Positions 16,879-25,023 of a stretch of DNA of 64,000 bases are shown here, in pieces. The number at the start of each line of letters is the position of its first letter. Position 1 is the first letter of the stretch. The stretch lies in contig OY780932.1 in NCBI GenBank assembly GCA_963675945.1, positions 310,001 to 374,000 on the forward strand. Direction: 5' to 3'. The translations under genes were made by a program, and so were the position numbers. Origin of the DNA: G963556115 sp963675945 (lineage in GTDB: Bacteria; Planctomycetota; SZUA-567). A model generated the notes under the pieces. The model ran no database searches and had not been told where the DNA came from. It worked only from the letters and a program-made list of their open reading frames with translations.

Positions 16879-18549
16879 TCAACTGAAATCCCGCCCCTGC
16901 TTACGCCTCTTCTTGTCTTCATACATCCTTGCATCCGCAATATGCAGAAGATCTTCAAGAGTTTCATGCTGCTGCGGGTCATACTCTGCCCCACCATACG
17001 CAAAATCAACCCCAATATCATTGAACATCTGGGCATAATCATGTACCAAGCCTGTGCGTATCCGCTCCAACACCTCCTCCCCGCTCTTCAAACCTACCCC
17101 GGAGAAAGCGATAATAAACTCGTCACCACCGATACGGCTGACAATATCATACTCCCGCACCTCGCGTTTCATCCGCTCTGCCACCACCTTGAGTAGTTCG
17201 TCACCAGCGTTATGCCCGCAAGCATCATTCACCTTCTTCAGATTATTGACATCCACCATAAAAGCAGTAACCGTCCCCTTTGTCCGCTTGATCTTCTTAA
17301 GCTCATACTCAAGAAAGAGGATACCAAATCGACGGTTATAGACCGAGGTCAACGGATCATAAGCGGCCGCAGCCTTGATCGTATTCTCCAGAAGTTTCTG
17401 CTTGAACAAACTCTGGGAGTAGAGCAGCGCAATTACAATCAAGAGCAGCTCTATCCAGATCAGTGAGATCAAATCCCTTTCAAACATAATGTCAAGAGAA
17501 TGCCAGAACGATACTCCCGGCGAGACCGACAATAAAATAAGATCACTATCCTTGCCTTCAATATCTGCAGAGATATCCATCTTGACGAAGCCGAACTTAT
17601 CCCGTTTCTTAGTCTTGACTACAGTTGTATCAGCTCTTATTGTCGTCTTGGCAAAGACAATATCCTTATTTTGAAAGACGCCGTCTTTTAAGCCCAATAA
17701 CGCCGTACTCGGACGTTTGAAGGTCTCTTCGAATTCTTTTGCCGCATCAAACCCGAGCCTGCTCACGCTGATAGCCTCATCATCCCATTTAATATAGGCC
17801 AGAGGCTCACCCTTACTGTTGAGCAGGAAGTACTTATCATTCGACTCATCCCCCTGCTTGAGGATATTCACCGTATCCGACAAGAGAGCCGACCCTAGAA
17901 AATTCAGCACCAACACCCCTTCAAGCTTCTGCTTCCAGTATATCGGCGTCGCCATTCTAAGCACGAGTTTGTACGGACGCTCGACCTCATCGTTGTCCAT
18001 ATTCAGATCAAGTTTTGAGATATAAGCCAGATTATCTTCTAACTCGATACTCTCCTTGAAATAATAACGTTTGGACTTATCCTGCAATTTCGCTTCAGGT
18101 ACAACATACGGCATGTCTCTGTCTGTGCGATTTATCCGAATAAGCTCTCTGCCTTCAACATTAATCATTCGCGCCTGGTCATACGCATCATCATCCTGCA
18201 TAAAATTTAAGAGCGTAGCCTGCACAAATTTTTTCTTATCCTTCACCTCACTGCCCATCTCCTGAGCAATAACATCATTGAGAAAGAAGAGATCGTTGAT
18301 AGAGTTTTTGATATTCATACTCATTACCATTTTAGCACTATCAAGTTCGTTACTCACATTGTTCTTGAGCTTGTCTTCAATACCGACCATCTGCACATAC
18401 CCTGCAACCAGCACAATCAGCAGGAGTATTACATTCAGAGCCAGTATGATCTTGCCAAAATACCCGAGTTTGGCATTTTTATCCACCGACATGGCGAGTG
18501 TCTCGCGTATGAATAACTCCGGATCGACCTCTGCACTCAGTTTATCCAC
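16879..18549 (-). CDS. Membrane-bound diguanylate cyclase with extracytoplasmic sensor
   Basis: A 556-aa signalling protein. After a short cytoplasmic N-terminus there is a membrane span (IILALNVILLLIVLVAGYV), then about 300 residues of extracytoplasmic sensor of the double-Cache type (RMINVEGRELIRINRTDRDMPYV is typical), a second span (LISLIWIELLLIVIALLY) and a C-terminal GGDEF domain. The active-site motif is intact (RIGGDEFIIAF) and DPLTSVYNRRF precedes it, so it should make cyclic di-GMP. No RxxD inhibitory site was recognised. The start is a GTG after AAAGGGAATACTGGTT. It is the only cyclic-di-GMP gene in the window. Confidence 0.9.
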   Translation of the reverse strand: MDKLSAEVDPELFIRETLAMSVDKNAKLGYFGKIILALNVILLLIVLVAGYVQMVGIEDKLKNNVSNELDSAKMVMSMNIKNSINDLFFLNDVIAQEMGSEVKDKKKFVQATLLNFMQDDDAYDQARMINVEGRELIRINRTDRDMPYVVPEAKLQDKSKRYYFKESIELEDNLAYISKLDLNMDNDEVERPYKLVLRMATPIYWKQKLEGVLVLNFLGSALLSDTVNILKQGDESNDKYFLLNSKGEPLAYIKWDDEAISVSRLGFDAAKEFEETFKRPSTALLGLKDGVFQNKDIVFAKTTIRADTTVVKTKKRDKFGFVKMDISADIEGKDSDLILLSVSPGVSFWHSLDIMFERDLISLIWIELLLIVIALLYSQSLFKQKLLENTIKAAAAYDPLTSVYNRRFGILFLEYELKKIKRTKGTVTAFMVDVNNLKKVNDACGHNAGDELLKVVAERMKREVREYDIVSRIGGDEFIIAFSGVGLKSGEEVLERIRTGLVHDYAQMFNDIGVDFAYGGAEYDPQQHETLEDLLHIADARMYEDKKRRKQGRDFS

Positions 18550-18611
18550 AACCAGTATTCCCTTTATACAACACTGAAGACAAAACTATTACTCCGAAAT
18601 ACCCAGTATAA

Positions 18612-19592
18612 TCAACTCAAAAGCTGCTTGTGAGTGTTCTCCCTCGCCAATAACGCTAAAGCATTGAGTGCCGCCGCTGCCGCCGGTGACCCGCCCCGGG
18701 GGGAGACATTGGCGATATACTCATGCTCGGATTTGATCAGTTCCAGCTTGGCTTCCCGCGCCCCGACAAAGCCGACCGGCAGGCCAATCACCACCGCCGG
18801 TTTCACCTCCATCTTGAGTAACTGCCAGATCGCTGTCGGTGCATTCCCAATCACCACAATCGCGCCCTCAAGTTTATCGCTGAGCCGCAGCATTGCTGCC
18901 GCCGCCCGGGTTGACTCCTGTTCACGGGCAAGCTCAATCACCTCCGGCTCGGTTATCGCACAGATTATCTCCGATTCGACCTTGGTCATTGCGGTCTTGA
19001 GCATATTTACATCACAGATAATCGGCGCCTTATTCTTGAGTGCCTCAATACCCTTACTCACCGCCCCGCTTGAAAACCTGATAGTATCGGCAAATGAATA
19101 ATCGGCAGTTGCATGTATTATCCTCCGGGCAACAATCTTCTCTTTCAAGCTCAAGGAAGTAATACCTTTAAGCTTGGTGTCAATTATCAGATGGCTGAGA
19201 GTCTCTATATTCCTTCCCAAAGCCGGGAGATCATCCTTAGCACTAACCCTGGAGACAATGCTCTCCCAGATGTTATCCACGAGCACCTGCGAATTGGTAT
19301 ACTCATTAATTATTTCTATCTCAACTCCGGGATTATCCTCCAGAAAACCATTGACTAGATCGTTCAAATCACCAAGCATGGCCTTATCATGCGGAATACA
19401 TACCGGTATGAGCAGAAGGCTGGTTACACCCTCACTAACCGCAGCAACAAACTCACTGAGTATCTGACCGGCATCCACCATGACCCCTACTATATCCACC
19501 TGCATTATCCGCCGTTTCAAATCATCTATCATCCGTGAAAAACCTGTAATATCCCGGCTTTTTCTACTTATAATCACAACTCGCTTCTTCAT
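18612..19592 (-). CDS. Fusion of CbiX-like chelatase and precorrin-8X methylmutase (CbiC/CobH)
   Basis: A 326-aa protein with two parts. Residues 1 to about 115 resemble the small chelatase fold of CbiX (VSEGVTSLLLIPVCIPHDKAMLGDL, with a His that could bind metal). Residues about 130-326 are precorrin-8X methylmutase: ARRIIHATADYSFADTIRFS contains the catalytic His, followed by ICDVNMLKTAM, NAPTAIWQLL and VIGLPVGFVGAREAK. The methylmutase moves a methyl group from C11 to C12 to form hydrogenobyrinate or cobyrinate in cobalamin synthesis. Fusing the two supports the anaerobic, early-cobalt route. The gene stands alone; other cobalamin genes must be elsewhere. Strong site GGGGGAGT precedes the ATG. 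Confidence 0.85.
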   Translation of the reverse strand: MKKRVVIISRKSRDITGFSRMIDDLKRRIMQVDIVGVMVDAGQILSEFVAAVSEGVTSLLLIPVCIPHDKAMLGDLNDLVNGFLEDNPGVEIEIINEYTNSQVLVDNIWESIVSRVSAKDDLPALGRNIETLSHLIIDTKLKGITSLSLKEKIVARRIIHATADYSFADTIRFSSGAVSKGIEALKNKAPIICDVNMLKTAMTKVESEIICAITEPEVIELAREQESTRAAAAMLRLSDKLEGAIVVIGNAPTAIWQLLKMEVKPAVVIGLPVGFVGAREAKLELIKSEHEYIANVSPRGGSPAAAAALNALALLARENTHKQLLS

Positions 19593-19877
19593 ACTCCCCC
19601 AATTCTATCTATATTTCATAATCATCAACAACAACAATAATCAGGAAAAATACCATAAACTTGCCCTTACTGTCAATTATAACTGATAATCGGGTTAACT
19701 ATAAGTAAAAAAACATTTATATTTATTTTATCCGCCCCTAACAGCCATAAGCCGCAGCTCTAATATATTTCCAATGAATAACTCTAGGATTGAAAAACAC
19801 AATTGACTTTAACCCCATAATATATAATCTATAGTCTTAAGTCTTAAGTCTTTGACAAAACTATAAGTTGAAATAAA

Positions 19878-21320
19878 ATGACCAAAAACCAAGAAAAAAA
19901 AGCTACCACCCCTAAAAAGAAAGAGACCACCTGGGAATTCATTCGTTCGCTAATCTTTCTTATCGGCATAGTCGTAGTTGTTAAGCTCTTTGTCTGCGAC
20001 ATCTTCTTTATTCCCTCCGGAAGTATGGAGCAGACCCTACACGGACACCCTGAAAATGGTGACCGGATATTTTGCACCAAACTAAACTACCTTTGGAGCA
20101 ACCCTAACCGATGGGAGGTCTTTGTCTTCAAGTTCCCTTATGAGCAGACACCTCAAGGCGAGGCATCTACCTATAAAGGCGAACATTTCATCAAGCGCTG
20201 TGTCGGCCTTCCCGGTGAATCTATCGCCCTCATTGGCGGAGATGTCTTTGCCATACCTCCATCCGCTACCAACCGCAGCCCGGAATCAGCCCAGCGTCTG
20301 GTCAAGCCGGACTCTATCCAGCAGACTATCTGGCTGCCAGTATATAATGAAGACTTTACCGACCTCAAATTTGAGGAACTCAAGTATTTCTGGGATATCA
20401 GCACGAAATCGGATAACGCTATCACACTCCAGGATAACAGCCTCCAGACCTCTGCTGCAAGCCCGGATGTCACCCTGAGCTTCAAGCCACATACTCGCTT
20501 CGGCGAACTTACAGGCATACCCGACAGATATGTCCGCCGCCAAGTTATAGAATTTGCCTGCCCAGTTATCGGCTGCAATGGGCGTATCCGTAAGACCGTA
20601 GGCGATCCCAAAATGACTGCCCGCTGCCCCAAGTGCGGTGAATATCTTCAAGAATCAGATGTTATCAACTACGACTTTAGAACCGGTTACCCAGCAAATT
20701 ATCAGCAGACCTTCGAAAAAGTATCGGTCGTAGCCGACCCGCAGTATCGCGGTGAATGGTGGCACTTTGTTCCAGATCTCACCTTTACCGGCAACTGCAC
20801 CTTCAAACAGGCAGATTCAACTCTGGAATGCAGCATAATCTCCGACAACACCGAGTACAGAGCGATATTCTCTCCACACACAACCAGAGTATTCAAAGAT
20901 AACAAATTGCTCGGTGAATTCACTACTCAGATCACACCCGGAACCAAAGCAAAACTCCAGTTCTATCATCTTGATGGTCAACTCCGAGGGTATATCGATA
21001 ATTCCGAATTATTCGATCTCAAAGTAGATCCGGATCACTTGAGCCCGGATATCATCGCTCCTCAAAAGACCAATATCACCCTCACGCTACACCATGGCCT
21101 CACCCTATCCGATATTGCTATTGCGCGCGATATTTATTACTATAATTATCAGGACAGCAGAAGTTTCTTCAATCTACCGAATGACGGTTATATGGCGCTC
21201 GGCGACAACTGCCCCTCATCCAACGACTCGCGTTTCTGGGGGCCGGTACCTCAGAAAAATCTGGTTGGCACAGCTCTATTCGTCTGGTGGCCGCTGCATG
21301 CGCTAAAGTTATTATTCTAA
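19878..21320 (+). CDS. lepB: Signal peptidase I with a large zinc-ribbon-containing insertion
   Basis: Cleaves signal peptides of exported proteins at the outer face of the inner membrane. After one span (SLIFLIGIVVVVKLFV) comes FIPSGSMEQTL with the nucleophile Ser49, and EHFIKRCVGLPGE with the general base Lys106; near the end GYMALGDNCPSSNDSRFWG completes the catalytic core. At 480 aa it is about twice the usual length. About 300 residues are inserted between the catalytic motifs, including a four-cysteine zinc ribbon (CPVIGC and CPKCGE, about residues 229-258) and a beta-rich segment. Similar outsized enzymes are, to my knowledge, known from Planctomycetes and Lentisphaerae. The ribosome site is weak. 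Confidence 0.9.
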   Translation: MTKNQEKKATTPKKKETTWEFIRSLIFLIGIVVVVKLFVCDIFFIPSGSMEQTLHGHPENGDRIFCTKLNYLWSNPNRWEVFVFKFPYEQTPQGEASTYKGEHFIKRCVGLPGESIALIGGDVFAIPPSATNRSPESAQRLVKPDSIQQTIWLPVYNEDFTDLKFEELKYFWDISTKSDNAITLQDNSLQTSAASPDVTLSFKPHTRFGELTGIPDRYVRRQVIEFACPVIGCNGRIRKTVGDPKMTARCPKCGEYLQESDVINYDFRTGYPANYQQTFEKVSVVADPQYRGEWWHFVPDLTFTGNCTFKQADSTLECSIISDNTEYRAIFSPHTTRVFKDNKLLGEFTTQITPGTKAKLQFYHLDGQLRGYIDNSELFDLKVDPDHLSPDIIAPQKTNITLTLHHGLTLSDIAIARDIYYYNYQDSRSFFNLPNDGYMALGDNCPSSNDSRFWGPVPQKNLVGTALFVWWPLHALKLLF

Positions 21321-21396
21321 TTCTGCATAAAACCCAGTTTTTTTATAGCTTTCCTCTTGCATCCATATTTATTACAGCTATACTTCTAGAATCTTT

Positions 21397-21430
21397 CTCG
21401 GAGCTGACCGTGTCGGCTCCGAGTATTTTT
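21397..21430 (+). terminator. Terminator or attenuator between lepB and rpsU
   Basis: CTCGGAGC (21397-21404) and GCTCCGAG (21416-21423) form a stem followed by TATTTTT. It ends lepB transcription or attenuates read-through into rpsU 44 bp further on. Confidence 0.7.
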
Positions 21431-21466
21431 CCACCCCAGATAAAAACTTGAGAGGAGGTGATCAAT

Positions 21467-21748
21467 TTGTTACGTCTCGATCTAAAACCAGGTGAATCTC
21501 TAGACAAGGCTCTACGTCGTTTCAAGAAGCTATGTAACCGTGAGGGACTTACCCGCGATATGCGCCGTACTACCTGTTACGAAAAACCTAGTGAGGCTAA
21601 TAAGCGAATCAAGCGTGAGCAGGAACGTGCCCGCGCCAAACTTTCTCGTCAAGGCGACAAGCGCAAAATCAAAGCAAGAAAGATGCGCATGAAAGCTTTG
21701 AAATCTGCAAAGATACAGAAGCAAAACAACGATGATAGCAAAGAATAA
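21467..21748 (+). CDS. rpsU: Small ribosomal subunit protein bS21
   Basis: S21 lies near the mRNA exit platform of the 30S subunit and helps initiation. The 93-aa product begins LRLDLKPGESLDKALRRFKK, followed by CNREGLTRDMRRTTCYEKPSE, the family signature, and a long lysine/arginine-rich tail. I place the start at the TTG at 21467 because a perfect nine-base Shine-Dalgarno (AGGAGGTGA, 21453-21461) stands 5 nt before it; the GTG at 21458 lies inside that site. An IS200-type element has landed 13 bp after the stop codon, between the gene and a strong hairpin at 22519-22563. Confidence 0.93.
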   Translation: MLRLDLKPGESLDKALRRFKKLCNREGLTRDMRRTTCYEKPSEANKRIKREQERARAKLSRQGDKRKIKARKMRMKALKSAKIQKQNNDDSKE

Positions 21749-21761
21749 GCTGTATTTAGTC

Positions 21762-22518
21762 AATCGGAACCACCCGTCAAACGGGTGGTTCGCTCGGGGC
21801 TATAAGCCCTTATTACCCGCAACGTCTCAAGACGCTCTGCTTTCACTTCGTTCAAGCTACTAATGCTTTTGACTCGTTGCTACCCCTAAAAGGGGGATTG
21901 TTATTACTTGCCACCCTTAAAAGGGTCTTCAAACTCTTTCACACTCAATTTATCTAAAGCTATATCTCGACTCTCCTGCTCACGGATATACTTCTTCACC
22001 GTAGCTTCATTAAAACCAACCGTACTTACATAATAACCTTCTGCCCAAAAATGCCTGTTCCCAAACTTATACTTTAAATTTGCATGTTTATCGAATATCA
22101 TAAGCGCACTCTTGCCTTTAAGATACCCCATAAATTGAGCCACACTGAACTTTGGTGGAATACTTAACAACAGGTGCACGTGATCGCTCATCATATGCCC
22201 CTCTATAATATCAACTCCCTTATAACTACATAACCGTTGAATTATCTCTTTTATACTCTCGCGATATTGACCATATATTATCTTTCGCCTATACTTAGGA
22301 CTGAATACTATATGATATTTGCATAACCACTTTGTATGTGATAAACTATTCGACTTATTAGCCATTACACCTTTCCTTTCTAATTAATAGCAGCTTGAAC
22401 AACTCTATTATATTTTGGAAAGGTGTATTTTTGTATAACCTTTGATTATCCACCCGCATAGCGGGTGGTTTATTGTTTCGCACTCCTGCGGAGTACTCAA
22501 CTGGCTAAAGCCTACAAT
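21762..22518 (-). mobile_element. IS200-type insertion sequence, copy 1
   Basis: A 757-bp unit that, compared by eye, is repeated without visible differences at 34848-35604; the boundaries are where the two copies stop matching. It has subterminal hairpins in place of terminal inverted repeats: ACCACCCGT/ACGGGTGGT near 21769 and CCACCCGC/GCGGGTGG near 22451. It carries only a tnpA gene, as in the IS200 group of the IS200/IS605 family, which moves as single-stranded DNA. No direct target repeat is expected or seen. The right end abuts a terminator hairpin. Confidence 0.93.
21904..22365 (-). CDS. tnpA: IS200/IS605-family transposase TnpA (Y1 HUH), copy 1
   Basis: A 153-aa single-strand transposase. 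It starts with TKWLCKYHIVFSPKYRRKIIYG, has the HUH metal-binding motif in MSDHVHLLLSIPP (about residues 59-71), the segment FMGYLKGKSALMIF, and the C-terminal helix with the likely catalytic tyrosine in EATVKKYIREQE. Length and order match IS200 TnpA. The same protein is encoded by copy 2. The start follows GAAAGGTGTAATGG. No TnpB is present. Confidence 0.95.
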   Translation of the reverse strand: MANKSNSLSHTKWLCKYHIVFSPKYRRKIIYGQYRESIKEIIQRLCSYKGVDIIEGHMMSDHVHLLLSIPPKFSVAQFMGYLKGKSALMIFDKHANLKYKFGNRHFWAEGYYVSTVGFNEATVKKYIREQESRDIALDKLSVKEFEDPFKGGK

Positions 22519-22563
22519 ATAATGCCAAAGGCGTTCTACTTCGTAGAACGCCTTTGGCATTAT
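22519..22563. terminator. Perfect 21-bp hairpin next to IS copy 1
   Basis: Arms 22519-22539 and 22543-22563 with loop TTC. It is probably the original terminator of rpsU, now separated from the gene by the 757-bp insertion. Confidence 0.75.
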
Positions 22564-22740
22564 TATAGACAATCTCTAATAATTACATAATTTGCGACTT
22601 ACTTGTTCTTTTACATTCTACTGTCACCACTAGCTGAATTGAGTATTCTAGATAGTCACAGCATCTAGTAATACCAGCAGATTATAAAATTACCACATAA
22701 TTCAACAAAAGCATTTAATAGAGGTTGCCTATATTTTTCA

Positions 22741-22768
22741 TTGTTTTACAGATCATTATTGCTATAAT
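22741..22768 (+). promoter_or_regulatory. Sigma-70-type promoter for the ZnuA-like gene
   Basis: TTGTTT (22741-22746), 16-nt spacer, TATAAT (22763-22768), 58 bp before the ATG at 22826. Confidence 0.5.
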
Positions 22769-22825
22769 ACCAGATTAGAATATTATTTTGGTTGTATACC
22801 AGACTATAAATAAGGATTTTATCAA

Positions 22826-23776
22826 ATGAAGAATATATGGCTACTACTCTTTTCATTACTCTTTGTACTAAGTATGCTCTCAGGTTGCGCGGAACCGGTA
22901 AAGGTTACCGATGACACAGCAGACGGCGAGGCACTGGTCAACGACGAAGAGCCGGAAGCTCAACCCCAGACAAATTCTTACTGGTCTACAGACAGCACAA
23001 AACTCCGAGTAGTCGTGAGCATACCTCCTCAGAAATATTTCGTTGAAAGGATCGGAGGCAGCAGTGTTGAGGTTATAAGCCTACTTGAAGAAGATGACGA
23101 TTTCCTCACCTCAACGCCAACAGCCGAGAAGGTGGCGGCTCTAGCAGAAGCCAATCTATATTTTATGATCGGCGCACCCTTTGAGACCAAGATCAGCATG
23201 CCATCTTCAGTAATCGGCATCGACAACCGTAAGGATCTCAAGTTGAAACCTTTTTCTGCCCATACCGAATACTTGAATACAGCCAAGGACAACAAGACAG
23301 ATCCATTCTACTGGCTCTCCCCATCCATGGTTATCCAGAGTTCATCTACTATCTATCTCAACCTGCGCGACCACAGCGGCGGCAATAGAGAGGAGATTAG
23401 AACAAATTACACCCACTTCGTACGCGATCTAAACAATCTTGAAGGCGACATTCACCGCATCCTTATCAATTCGGTGAATATGACTGTCTATACCGACTAT
23501 CCGGCTCTGGGTTACTTCGGAACCACCTTCAATATCAAGCAGAAAGACTTCGAGCTTGCCAGTGGTGCAGACATTAACGATCTGGCGCGAAGCGCCATAA
23601 AAGAGGATATCCATACCGTCTTCTTCGGCCCCTTCCTACCTAGCGGGGTCAAGGGCAATCTGGAGAACCTGATCAAAGGTACTGTCGCTCCGCTCAACCC
23701 ACTCCGCGAAGGCTATGCCAACAACCTGGTAGATATTGCCGAAGCCATCTCCAGCGGGAGTGCGCAAGCGCAATAA
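22826..23776 (+). CDS. ZnuA-like substrate-binding lipoprotein lacking the metal histidines
   Basis: A 316-aa lipoprotein (signal with lipobox LSGC) resembling the zinc/manganese-binding proteins of ABC importers: VVVSIPPQKYFVERIGGSSVEV, the P-T-P motif TSTPTAEKVAALAEANLYFMIG with the usual following Glu (APFET), and DPFYWLSPSMV. In real ZnuA proteins the first block is followed by a metal-binding His in the pHxyePtP motif and DPHxWLsP supplies another; here these positions are Phe or missing (DDDFLTSTP, DPFYW). It therefore probably binds something else or no metal. No permease is adjacent; the next gene is lptB. Start ATG follows AAGGATTTTATCAA. Confidence 0.75.
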   Translation: MKNIWLLLFSLLFVLSMLSGCAEPVKVTDDTADGEALVNDEEPEAQPQTNSYWSTDSTKLRVVVSIPPQKYFVERIGGSSVEVISLLEEDDDFLTSTPTAEKVAALAEANLYFMIGAPFETKISMPSSVIGIDNRKDLKLKPFSAHTEYLNTAKDNKTDPFYWLSPSMVIQSSSTIYLNLRDHSGGNREEIRTNYTHFVRDLNNLEGDIHRILINSVNMTVYTDYPALGYFGTTFNIKQKDFELASGADINDLARSAIKEDIHTVFFGPFLPSGVKGNLENLIKGTVAPLNPLREGYANNLVDIAEAISSGSAQAQ

Positions 23777-23824
23777 CCCAGACTTACAGATTTATAAATC
23801 CAGAAAACTTGGAGAATAATACAT

Positions 23825-24898
23825 ATGCCACTCTTGGAAGTCCGTGGATTACAAAAAACATTTAATGGTCGTCGGGTTGTCGATGGGGTAGATTTTCACG
23901 TCGGCAATTCCGAGATCGTAGGACTATTAGGGCCAAACGGTGCCGGTAAGACAACCACCTTTAGAATGCTTATGGGAATGATCAAAGCCGAAGCCGGCGA
24001 TGTCAAACTTGCTAGCGAAGATATCTCCAACAACCCTATGTATAAGCGTGCACGTAAAGGCATGGGGTATCTCTCGCAAGAGCCGAGTATCTTTCGCAAC
24101 CTGACCGTTGAAGAGAATATCATGGCAATTCTTGAAACCCAGAATATCACCCGCGGCGAGAGGCAACAAAGACTGACCGAACTCGTCGCCGATCTCGGAT
24201 TATCCAGGGTTGCGGCGAGCAAAGCCAATACCCTCTCCGGTGGTGAACGCCGCCGGCTGGAGATAGCTAGAGCTCTAGTAACCAACCCCGACATTCTGAT
24301 GCTGGACGAACCCTTCGCCGGCGTAGACCCCAAAGCCTGCGCCGATATCCAGAAGATTATCTCCTCGCTGCGAGTTCGAGGTATGAGCATTCTAATAACC
24401 GACCACAACGTCTTTGAAACCTTTGCTATCTCGGATCGAGTCTATATTATCCATGACGGCAAGGTACTGAAACACGGTTCTCCCGAAGATCTGATCAATG
24501 ACAAGCAGGCGCAACGCCTCTATCTCGGCGACAAATTTGACGATATGGGAGATGCCTTCCAGCGCCTGCGTACTCAGATTGCCGAGAAGAGTCAGAGCAG
24601 CCCAGCTCCACGTATCGGCCGCACCACTCGGATTATCCGGCTGGAAGAAGCAGAACATAGGCGTAAGATGTCCAAGGAGTACTTTGAACAAGAATCAAAG
24701 AACAGAGCCAAGCTTGCCAAGACAATTCCTCCAGTATCCGGCGCCAAGCCCAAGTCCACGCCACAGCCTTCAGAACTCGAGGGCGACGGGTTGATTCAAG
24801 AATCCGCCCCGGCCAAGGACATAGCTGCGCAGAAGCAGAAAGTCGTTATCCCGCGTAAACGCGAGGAAACGCCACCCCACGGCGAACCCAAGGAATAA
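23825..24898 (+). CDS. lptB: Lipopolysaccharide export ABC ATPase LptB with C-terminal extension
   Basis: Drives the Lpt machine that moves LPS to the outer membrane. The ATPase core (residues 1 to about 240) has Walker A LLGPNGAGKTTTF, the Q-loop YLSQEPSIFRNLTVEENI typical of LptB, signature LSGGERRRLEIARAL, Walker B ILMLDEPFAGVDP and the switch His in ITDHNVFET. A further 115 residues, charged and proline-rich, have no recognised domain and are not present in E. coli LptB. It follows the ZnuA-like gene by 48 bp and is ended by a good hairpin. Its presence supports a Gram-negative envelope with LPS. Confidence 0.93.
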   Translation: MPLLEVRGLQKTFNGRRVVDGVDFHVGNSEIVGLLGPNGAGKTTTFRMLMGMIKAEAGDVKLASEDISNNPMYKRARKGMGYLSQEPSIFRNLTVEENIMAILETQNITRGERQQRLTELVADLGLSRVAASKANTLSGGERRRLEIARALVTNPDILMLDEPFAGVDPKACADIQKIISSLRVRGMSILITDHNVFETFAISDRVYIIHDGKVLKHGSPEDLINDKQAQRLYLGDKFDDMGDAFQRLRTQIAEKSQSSPAPRIGRTTRIIRLEEAEHRRKMSKEYFEQESKNRAKLAKTIPPVSGAKPKSTPQPSELEGDGLIQESAPAKDIAAQKQKVVIPRKREETPPHGEPKE

Positions 24899-24905
24899 CC
24901 CCCGC

Positions 24906-24936
24906 GTTTAAGCCAGAGTCTGCCTCTGGCTTAAAC
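24906..24936 (+). terminator. Terminator after lptB
   Basis: GTTTAAGCCAGAG (24906-24918) pairs with CTCTGGCTTAAAC (24924-24936), 5-nt loop. The following T-run is short. Confidence 0.7.
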
Positions 24937-25023
24937 TCTAGAATCCCAATACCTACCTAATACACCGGTATACCAGAGTATCCAACATCAGCCTGAACCG
25001 CTAGAATTGGTCATGGAGTAGAG

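Noticed and set aside
19593..19877. Cobalamin riboswitch near the CbiX-CbiC gene
   Set aside because: The 285-bp gap is A/T-rich without the B12-box sequence GCCACTG on either strand.
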